Shown here piece by piece: positions 45,145-50,661 of a stretch of DNA of 50,661 nucleotides. Numbering within the stretch: the first letter of the stretch is position 1; each line of letters opens with the position of its first letter. Both the position numbers and the translations under genes were made by a program. Under the pieces are notes generated by a model that saw only the letters and a program-made list of their open reading frames with translations, was not told where the DNA came from and did not search any database. Origin of the DNA: SYAN01 sp964406345 (GTDB lineage: Bacteria > Actinomycetota > Actinomycetes > Nanopelagicales > Nanopelagicaceae); assembly GCA_964406345.1 (NCBI GenBank), contig CAYORK010000008.1, forward strand, positions 1 to 50,661. Direction: 5' to 3'.

Positions 45145-45400
45145 GGTCGTTCCTGTCCCTTCCAGTGCCGTTGTTGGCAATTCCACCTAGGGTGACGGAA
45201 CTGAGCCCAAGTAGAAGATGAATCCGCCATGGAAATTGAGTCCGATAAGGAGGACAATTCGCCCTGGCTTGCACGGGACACTGAAATCTTCATAGGTGTC
45301 TCACAGACAAATCTGCGTCTCATCCCAGACCCCGGGTATTGAGTGCTGACATCGGCCGCACAGGCGACTGGTGATTTGAAGACCTCGAGTAAGGAAGTGA

Positions 45401-46000
45401 ATGAACAACAAGAAACTGGTAGCAGCGGCTCTCATTGCGGGCCTAGTCATCTCAGGCGGGTCAGCACTTTCGGCATCTGCTGACGGTGGAAAAGGACGAG
45501 GGGGTCACCTTGATGGGGTGCTCTCCAGTCTCGTAGAAAAAGGAACACTGACTCAATCTCAATTGGATGCAATCAAGAAAGCGATCGAAGAGAGACATGC
45601 CAAGGCGCAGGCAGATCGCATCTCTAAAGCCAATGAACTCCAGACGCTGATCACAACAACAATCGGTCTTGACACTGCGACGATCACTTCTCGCCTCTCA
45701 GCAGGTGAAAGCCTCGGTGCCATCGCTGGAGCAAAGCGGCAAGCGCTCATTGATGCCTTGATCGCATTCCACACGAAGAAGATCGAGCAAGCACTGACTG
45801 ACGGGAAGATCACTGCTGCACAAGCGACTACCCTCAAGGCTGGTCTCAGCGCATCAGTGACCTACTTCGTTGATCGAGTTCCAGGTCATCTCAAGATGGG
45901 TAAGGGACACCACAAGGGGCATGGCCCAGGAATGAAGGGACCTCGTGGAGCCAAGTTCGAAAAGGGTCCAAAGCCGAGTAACGCACGTTTCAACGCATAG
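45401..46000 (+). CDS. Small secreted protein with His/Lys/Gly-rich tail
   Basis: 199 residues, ATG at 45401 with AAGGA seven bases upstream. A signal peptide (about 1-27, ending LSASA) precedes a mostly helical region with two similar motifs, LTQSQLDAIKKAIEE (about 50-64) and LTDGKITAAQATTLKAGL (about 133-150). The last ~40 residues are basic with His, Lys and Gly (KMGKGHHKGHGPGMKG). I do not recognise a family. It might bind metal or polyanions. It is divergent from the collagen-like gene, with 256 bases between starts holding no clear promoter for either. Confidence 0.8.
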   Translation: MNNKKLVAAALIAGLVISGGSALSASADGGKGRGGHLDGVLSSLVEKGTLTQSQLDAIKKAIEERHAKAQADRISKANELQTLITTTIGLDTATITSRLSAGESLGAIAGAKRQALIDALIAFHTKKIEQALTDGKITAAQATTLKAGLSASVTYFVDRVPGHLKMGKGHHKGHGPGMKGPRGAKFEKGPKPSNARFNA

Positions 46001-46006
46001 GTAACT

Positions 46007-46019
46007 TCACCTCCTTTCT
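46007..46019 (+). promoter_or_regulatory. Anti-Shine-Dalgarno-like segment in the 3'UTR of the secreted protein gene
   Basis: TCACCTCCTTTCT, starting 7 bases after the stop codon, equals the 3' tail of bacterial 16S rRNA. Extended by one T it pairs with 10 of 11 bases of the same gene's AAGGAAGTGAA (45391-45401), covering its ribosome binding site and the first base of the start codon. A role in 5'-3' UTR pairing is inference. Confidence 0.35.
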
Positions 46020-46023
46020 GGGA

Positions 46024-46055
46024 AGAAGAGCCGCCACGATTGTGGCGGCTCTTCT
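46024..46055 (+). terminator. Strong hairpin terminator after the secreted protein gene
   Basis: Arms AGAAGAGCCGCCAC and GTGGCGGCTCTTCT form a perfect 14-bp stem with loop GATT. The plus-strand tail GATTTC is only weakly U-rich. The right arm runs into the -35 region of rpiB. Confidence 0.75.
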
Positions 46056-46081
46056 GATTTCGGGAGAAGTATTGAGAGAAT
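46052..46081 (+). promoter_or_regulatory. Probable leaderless promoter of rpiB
   Basis: -10 GAGAAT (46076-46081) is followed by exactly six bases and the rpiB ATG, the same hexamer and spacing as at the ilv leader. The -35 is weak (TTCTGA at 46052-46057, 18-base spacer) and overlaps the upstream terminator. Confidence 0.45.
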
Positions 46082-46087
46082 CCGGAC

Positions 46088-46543
46088 ATGCGAGTACATA
46101 TCGGAAGCGATCACGCAGGTCTCGAGTTCAAGAGCAAGATCATCGAACACCTTCGATCACAGGGACATGAAGTTACGGACCACGGCCCATTCGTGTACGA
46201 CGCCCTAGATGACTATCCGCAGTTCTGCATCCCAGCAGCAGAGGCCGTAGCAAAGGATCCTGGCTCCTTTGGAGTGGTCCTCGGTGGTTCAGGCAACGGT
46301 GAACAGATGGCAGCCAACAAGGTAGAAGGAATTCGAGCGGCGCTGGTTTGGAGCCTTGATACCGCGAAGCTTGCGCGCGAACACAATGATGCGAATGTCA
46401 TTTCTATTGGGGGGCGAATGCACCCCGAGAAGTTCTGCCTAGATCTCGTCGACACCTTCTTGGCCACACCCTTTAGTGGCGACGAGCGTCACGTGCGACG
46501 AATCGGTCAGATCTCCCACTATGAATCGACAGGAAATCTCTAG
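46088..46543 (+). CDS. rpiB: Ribose-5-phosphate isomerase B
   Basis: Interconverts ribose 5-phosphate and ribulose 5-phosphate. It is 151 residues, RpiB/LacAB family: VHIGSDHAGLEFK at the N-terminus, GGSGNGEQMAANKV in the active site and AREHNDANVISIGGR. The active-site residue is Ser (GGSGNG), as in actinobacterial RpiB, instead of Cys in the enterobacterial enzyme. No Shine-Dalgarno sequence, but a -10-like box six bases upstream suggests a leaderless mRNA. Its stop shares the CTAG tetramer with the convergent trmB stop. Confidence 0.94.
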   Translation: MRVHIGSDHAGLEFKSKIIEHLRSQGHEVTDHGPFVYDALDDYPQFCIPAAEAVAKDPGSFGVVLGGSGNGEQMAANKVEGIRAALVWSLDTAKLAREHNDANVISIGGRMHPEKFCLDLVDTFLATPFSGDERHVRRIGQISHYESTGNL

Positions 46544-47250
46544 TCGCCCACTTTTTTGGTGTAGAGAAAGTCAGTAACCGAATGCTTCTTATCTATTCCT
46601 TGTAATTCGAACTTCGTCAGGGGCCGCCATTCAGGACGTTCGCATACTCCTCCGCTAAGTCTGATTTCGCGAGAGATCACATCAGAAATCTGTCTCGCGT
46701 AGTCAGCCCAATCAGTTGCGATACGAAGTGAACCTCCAGGCTTTAGCTTCGTTGCAAGTACTTTCACAAAGTCATCGTTGATCAGACGGCGCTTGCGATG
46801 TTTCGTCTTCGGCCAAGGATCAGGGAAGAAGATATGGAATGTGTCGACGCTCTCGTCTGTGATGAGATCAAGGATGAGATGGCAGTCCTCGTTGATCATC
46901 TTGAGGTTCGTCACCTCATGGTCCAAGGCACGAAGGATCAGCGAACCGATACCAGGCCTGTGTACTTCGATGGCGAGGAATCCAACCTCAGGAAAAGTCT
47001 TTGCGATCAGTGACGTGGCCTCGCCCATGCCACTTCCGATCTCAACGATGACCTGACCCATTTCTGGGTAGAGATCCTTCGGTCGAAAAGTATCGGTGGG
47101 AATGACGATGAACTGATCTCCATGTTGGTCGATCGCACTCTTCTGCGCCTTCGTCATGCGGGCACCACGGAGTTGATAGCTGCGTACCGACGGCCTTTCC
47201 ACATCGCCAACTCTGCCATCTATAGTTGGCGTCTCAGAAATCACCGTCAT
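46540..47250 (-). CDS. trmB: tRNA (guanine-N7)-methyltransferase
   Basis: Forms m7G46 in the tRNA variable loop. It is 236 residues with SAM motif VIVEIGSGMGEATS, the signature FFPDPWPKTKHRKRRL, and the C-terminal TKFE. The start at ATG 47250 retains the actinobacterial N-terminal segment ending in RGARMTKAQ; ATG 47157 is a shorter alternative. It is divergent from pepN with 19 bases between starts and convergent with rpiB. Confidence 0.9.
   Translation of the reverse strand: MTVISETPTIDGRVGDVERPSVRSYQLRGARMTKAQKSAIDQHGDQFIVIPTDTFRPKDLYPEMGQVIVEIGSGMGEATSLIAKTFPEVGFLAIEVHRPGIGSLILRALDHEVTNLKMINEDCHLILDLITDESVDTFHIFFPDPWPKTKHRKRRLINDDFVKVLATKLKPGGSLRIATDWADYARQISDVISREIRLSGGVCERPEWRPLTKFELQGIDKKHSVTDFLYTKKVGD
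47197..47226 (+). promoter_or_regulatory. Probable promoter of pepN inside trmB
   Basis: -35 TCCACA (47198-47203), 17-base spacer, -10 TATAGT (47221-47226). Predicted +1 near 47233 gives a leader of about 37 bases to the pepN GTG. The promoter lies within the first codons of the divergent trmB. Confidence 0.45.
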
Positions 47251-47269
47251 CGATCCAGTGGGGGAAATC

Positions 47270-49816
47270 GTGCCCGGAGTCAACATCTCACGCGCAGAAG
47301 CACAAGAGCGCTCCAAGCATCTGACCGTCTCGAGTTACGACGTGACCATCGATGTCACTCATGGTGGTGAGACCTTCGTCGCGCGCAGCGAGGTTCGATT
47401 CCAGTCCAAGACCGAGGGTTACCGAACGTTCATCGATGCCGTGGGTAATCGCATCATCTCGGCGACGCTCAATGGAAGCGCTATCGACACCTCCTCCTCA
47501 AAGGTCTTCGACGGCGAGAGTCTCTTTCTTGAGGGGCTTCGCACTGAGAACGTGCTCGTCGTTGAGATTGAAGGTGTCTACTCCAAGAACGGCGAAGGGT
47601 TGCAGTACTCGGTCGATCCTGCCGACGGCGAGGCTTACCTCTATTCACAGGGAGAGACTGCCTACATCAGAAGGATGTACCCCTGCTTCGATCAACCGGA
47701 CCTCAAGGCGACATTCACACTGACTGCGATTGTTCCTTCTCATTGGGAAGTCATCTCCAACAGTCCCGTCGCATCGAAGTCAATCGACGACAAGGTAGCG
47801 ACATGGAAATTCGAGCCGACACCGCGGATCTCCACCTACATCACTGCTCTCATCGCAGGCCCCTACTCCTATGTCCACGATGTCTACCGTGGCAAGAAGG
47901 AAGTACCGCTGGGGATCTATTGTCGAAAGTCACTTGCTGAGCATCTTGATCCTGAGGACATCTTTCTTGTCACAAAGCAAGGCTTTGATTACTTCGAGAA
48001 GGTCTTCGGTCTTGCCTATCCATTCGAGAAGTACGACCAGATCGCAGTCATGGACTTCAACTGGGGTGCGATGGAGAACTCAGGTGCGGTCACGTTCCGC
48101 GAGGATCTACTTGTCTTTCGTAGCAAAGTGACGGAGCGAATGTACGCAGCCCGTGCGAACACGATCCTTCATGAGATGGCGCATATGTGGTTCGGCGACA
48201 TGGTGACCATGTCATGGTGGGATGACCTTTGGCTCAACGAATCCTTCGCAGAGTTCTCCTCTCACCTCGCTCTCGTCGAAGGGACTCGATTCAAGAACGG
48301 TTGGGCAGGTTTCAACTCTGAACGAAAGAACTGGGCCTACCGTCAAGATCAGCTCACATCGACCCACCCGATCGTCGCGGACATGGTCGACATCGAGGCG
48401 GTCAACGCGAACTTCGACGGCATCACCTACGCCAAGGGAGCATCGGTTTTGCAACAACTCGTCGCATTCGTCGGTCGCGACAACTTCATCGCAGGTCTTC
48501 GTGCCTATTTCACAAAGCATGCTTGGGGTAACACCACGCTGAAGGATCTTCTCGTGGAACTGGAAAAGACATCCGGGCGTGATCTCAATCCATGGGTTTC
48601 GACCTGGTTGCAGAGCGCGGGAGTCAACACGCTGAGACCAGTCATCGAAGTGAAGGATGGTCACTACACATCGATCAAGATCAAACAGGAGGCTCCTCTG
48701 ATCCCGGTAGGGTCACGGGAACTTCGCCCTCATCGTCTTGCGGTAGGTCTCTATGATCTTGACCAAGGAAAGCTCTCACGTCGACGTTCACATGAGTTCG
48801 ATCTCGTGGGTGAATCAACAGAGGTCTCTGCGCTAGCAGGTGAGAAGGTGGCTGATCTTCTCCTGATCAACGACACCGATTTGAGTTACGCCAAGATCCG
48901 ATTCGATGACCGATCGATCGCAACGCTCAAGGCGCACCTTGGGAAGATCGATGATCCGCTTACTCGTGCTCTCTGTTGGAGCGCAACGTGGGACATGCTT
49001 CGAGATGCGGAGCTAGGGGCTACCGACTTCGTCGACATCGCACTCGCGGGACTTCCTGGTGAAGATGACATCACCATCGTCACCAATGTGGCAATGCAGC
49101 TTGTCACTGCGGTCGAGCTCTACTCGGCAGATTCGAAGCGTGATGCTCTTCGAGAGAAGGTGGCATCGGGACTATTCGCACTGCTCGATGGATCGAAGTC
49201 GGGCAGTGATCATCAACTCCAATTCGCGCGAGCTGCTGCCACCTTCGCGCATACCGATGCTCATAAGGCCAAGATCTCTGAGATGTTGGAAGGCAAAGTC
49301 CCAGGTCTTGTCGTCGATGCAGATCTGCGATGGCACTTCCTCACCAATCTGGTGGAGAAGGGGGTCGCCTCTAAGGCCGACATCGATGCCGAACTCGCGC
49401 GTGACAACACCGTCACTGGCGAGAACGCATATCAACTATGCCTCGCCGCATTCCCCGATGCCGAGTCGAAGGCATGGGCATGGCGTGAAGGAACCGAGTC
49501 TGATCTGACAAATTCGAAGCGCGTTGCTGTGCTCTCTGGATTCTCGCGCCCACTTCACCGTGATCTGATCGAAGGTTATGTCGATCGCTACTTCGAGATT
49601 CTTCTCGATGTCTGGGGGAAGAAGTCGTACGAGGTCTCAAGCAAGATCGTCTCGATCCTCTTTCCTGCCTACATCGTGAAAGAGTCGACACTCGCGAAGG
49701 CGAATGGATGGCTCGATGGCGCGGGCAAAGATGCACCAGCGATCTTGCGACGACTCGTCGCTGAAGGCAGGGATGCTTTGGAACGAGCGCTCAAGGTGAA
49801 GGCGATTGACGCCTAG
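47270..49816 (+). CDS. pepN: Aminopeptidase N (M1 metallopeptidase)
   Basis: A zinc aminopeptidase of 848 residues. The substrate motif GAMEN is at 266-270, the zinc site HEMAH at 301-305 with the third ligand Glu324 (NESFAEF), followed by an ERAP1-like C-terminal helical domain. The GTG at 47270 was chosen over GTG 47258 because GGGGGA lies about 5 bases upstream and the actinobacterial family begins here (VPGVNISRAEA). No signal peptide, so cytoplasmic. Confidence 0.95.
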   Translation: MPGVNISRAEAQERSKHLTVSSYDVTIDVTHGGETFVARSEVRFQSKTEGYRTFIDAVGNRIISATLNGSAIDTSSSKVFDGESLFLEGLRTENVLVVEIEGVYSKNGEGLQYSVDPADGEAYLYSQGETAYIRRMYPCFDQPDLKATFTLTAIVPSHWEVISNSPVASKSIDDKVATWKFEPTPRISTYITALIAGPYSYVHDVYRGKKEVPLGIYCRKSLAEHLDPEDIFLVTKQGFDYFEKVFGLAYPFEKYDQIAVMDFNWGAMENSGAVTFREDLLVFRSKVTERMYAARANTILHEMAHMWFGDMVTMSWWDDLWLNESFAEFSSHLALVEGTRFKNGWAGFNSERKNWAYRQDQLTSTHPIVADMVDIEAVNANFDGITYAKGASVLQQLVAFVGRDNFIAGLRAYFTKHAWGNTTLKDLLVELEKTSGRDLNPWVSTWLQSAGVNTLRPVIEVKDGHYTSIKIKQEAPLIPVGSRELRPHRLAVGLYDLDQGKLSRRRSHEFDLVGESTEVSALAGEKVADLLLINDTDLSYAKIRFDDRSIATLKAHLGKIDDPLTRALCWSATWDMLRDAELGATDFVDIALAGLPGEDDITIVTNVAMQLVTAVELYSADSKRDALREKVASGLFALLDGSKSGSDHQLQFARAAATFAHTDAHKAKISEMLEGKVPGLVVDADLRWHFLTNLVEKGVASKADIDAELARDNTVTGENAYQLCLAAFPDAESKAWAWREGTESDLTNSKRVAVLSGFSRPLHRDLIEGYVDRYFEILLDVWGKKSYEVSSKIVSILFPAYIVKESTLAKANGWLDGAGKDAPAILRRLVAEGRDALERALKVKAIDA

Positions 49817-49834
49817 GGATTGAAGGCGAAGTCC

Positions 49835-50065
49835 TTACTCGATTGAGGTGAGGATGTCTCGCTTTGGTTCTTTCGTTGCCACTTCCTTCTTCTCACTCTT
49901 GTCGTAGACAGAGACCAAGATCCATACCAATGCGGAGATCGCTACCGGGATGAAGAGGAACCAGATCAACCCGTCGAGCAGTGGGAGTGGTTCTCCTGGC
50001 AACGCACCATCTTCTTGGCGAACGGCAAGTGGGCGCATGGCAAGCACTGAGATAAGAAGTGACAT
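49835..50065 (-). CDS. Small membrane protein, unknown function
   Basis: 76 residues. A Pro/Leu-rich N-terminal part (LPGEPLPLLDG) leads to one strong transmembrane helix (about 32-53) and a lysine/glutamate-rich cytoplasmic tail. I do not recognise the family. No ribosome binding site; TAGAAT (50072-50077) stands exactly six bases before the ATG, indicating a leaderless mRNA whose promoter overlaps the stop of the HNH gene. Confidence 0.65.
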   Translation of the reverse strand: MSLLISVLAMRPLAVRQEDGALPGEPLPLLDGLIWFLFIPVAISALVWILVSVYDKSEKKEVATKEPKRDILTSIE

Positions 50066-50071
50066 GGCTGG

Positions 50072-50077
50072 ATTCTA
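50072..50077 (-). promoter_or_regulatory. -10 box of the small membrane protein gene
   Basis: TAGAAT on the minus strand, six bases before the ATG, beginning two bases after the HNH gene stop codon. No clear -35. Confidence 0.45.
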
Positions 50078-50078
50078 A

Positions 50079-50603
50079 TTAGGCGCTAGCGCTCGCCGCA
50101 CCATATGGCTCAAGGTAAGGCAGCCAACTACTTTCGGCTCGTGATGTACCAAGTATGCGCCACGCCACACCAACGGGTTCTCGGGGGACGGTGCGAAGTT
50201 TCCAACCGAGCTCCTTGAGCGTTCGATCAGCCTTGACATGGTTGCAACGCTGGCAAGACGAGACGACGTTCTCCCAGTGATGGGTCCCTCCACGAGAGCG
50301 CGGAATCACATGATCGACAGAAGTTGCCGTCGCTTGGCAGTAGACACAGCGACCTCCGTCGCGAGCGAAGATGGCGCGACGTGAGAGCGGCACAGAATGT
50401 CGATATGGGATCCGAACGAATTTATGCAATCTGATGACGGCGGGAAGTGCGACCTCACCGCTTTCGTAACGAAGGATGCGATCAGAGTCTTCGACTGCAG
50501 TGGCGCGATTGTTGAGGACCAAAATGAGCGCGCGTCGGTCAGAAACGACACCCAGTGGCTCGTAGGTGGCGTTCAGAACGAGTGTCCGTGAACTCCCTGG
50601 CAC
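50079..50603 (-). CDS. HNH endonuclease family protein
   Basis: 174 residues. The GTG at 50601-50603 has AAGGAG six bases upstream; the ATG 15 codons earlier (50648) lacks one, and the family usually begins near SRTLVLNATYEPL. The C-terminal HNH fold shows zinc cysteines C86, C89, C117 and C120, His98 (DHVIPRSRGG) and Asn112 (ENVVSSC). This stand-alone protein is conserved in actinobacterial chromosomes; its biological substrate is unknown. No partner methylase or phage gene is adjacent. Confidence 0.88.
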   Translation of the reverse strand: MPGSSRTLVLNATYEPLGVVSDRRALILVLNNRATAVEDSDRILRYESGEVALPAVIRLHKFVRIPYRHSVPLSRRAIFARDGGRCVYCQATATSVDHVIPRSRGGTHHWENVVSSCQRCNHVKADRTLKELGWKLRTVPREPVGVAWRILGTSRAESSWLPYLEPYGAASASA

Positions 50604-50661
50604 GTAAGGCTCCTTGTGACTCAGCGCGTGGCTCGCGCTGGTGGGCATATAGTGCCGTAAC

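Noticed and set aside
45145..45400. Riboswitch or small gene between the two secreted protein genes
   Set aside because: No long open frame and no riboswitch core I recognise; only short inverted repeats such as CAGA-CAAA-TCTG.
45886..46089. Minus-strand gene using the perfect AAAGGAGGTGA ribosome binding site at 46007-46019
   Set aside because: The nearest ATG at suitable spacing meets a stop after two codons; the longer frame starts elsewhere and is the shadow of the secreted protein gene.
50079..50603. Restriction or defence system around the HNH protein
   Set aside because: There is no methylase, helicase or toxin gene beside it in the window, and the protein fits the conserved stand-alone actinobacterial HNH family.

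Overview
The window is a chromosomal segment of a free-living actinobacterium of moderate GC. Evidence for the phylum: the valS-folC-DUF4233-ndk series (DUF4233 beside folC is an actinobacterial hallmark), an ilvB-ilvN-ilvC-serA-leuB order, two clpP genes in tandem, an actinobacterial-type IlvE and RpiB, frequent GTG starts, and several starts placed exactly one promoter step downstream of a -10 box (probable leaderless mRNAs). A small planktonic lineage such as Nanopelagicales is possible, but I cannot prove it from the sequence. Nearly everything is on the minus strand, so transcription runs mostly right to left. No stretch over about 300 bases lacks a gene.

Layout from left to right. 1-4665: most of a giant secreted surface protein built from Ig-like, fibronectin-III-like and MBG-like modules; its C-terminus lies outside the window and it has no ordinary start codon. 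4746-6709: a tyrosine recombinase (XerC type) overlapping a class I methyltransferase. 6719-15611: a branched-chain amino acid operon (ilvB-ilvN-ilvC-serA-leuB-ilvE-cimA) preceded by a complete attenuator: promoter, 29-codon Val/Ile-rich leader peptide, antiterminator and terminator. 15676-20659: gatC-gatA-gatB-ilvD. 20698-24463: obgE-proB-proA. 24494-25227: rplU-rpmA with promoter and terminator. 25234-33547: the cell-elongation cluster mreB-mreC-mreD-PBP2-rodA followed by RNase E/G. 33627-42381: ndk, DUF4233, folC, valS, clpX, an MFS exporter, clpP2, clpP1. 42514-44094: trigger factor and two tRNAs (Pro, Gly). 44107-46000: two divergent secreted proteins, one collagen-like and one His/Lys/Gly-tailed. 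46088-50603: rpiB, trmB, pepN, a small membrane protein and an HNH protein.

How the genes work together. Pyruvate feeds valine and leucine through IlvBN-IlvC-IlvD-IlvE, and CimA gives a threonine-independent entry to isoleucine; LeuB can serve both the leucine and the citramalate route. The attenuator should open this operon when charged Val- or Ile-tRNA is scarce. MreBCD, PBP2 and RodA form the elongasome. ClpP1P2, ClpX and trigger factor form a protein-quality cluster. The surface-exposed genes at 1-4665 and 44107-46000 are the accessory part of an otherwise housekeeping region.

The most interesting observations are the fully readable ilv attenuator, probably on a leaderless leader peptide; the non-canonical start of the surface protein; a 3'UTR segment of the small secreted protein gene that matches the 16S anti-Shine-Dalgarno tail and can pair with that gene's own ribosome binding site; the probable structured leader of the RNase E gene; and the collagen-like protein. 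I see no defence island, CRISPR array, prophage or insertion sequence.
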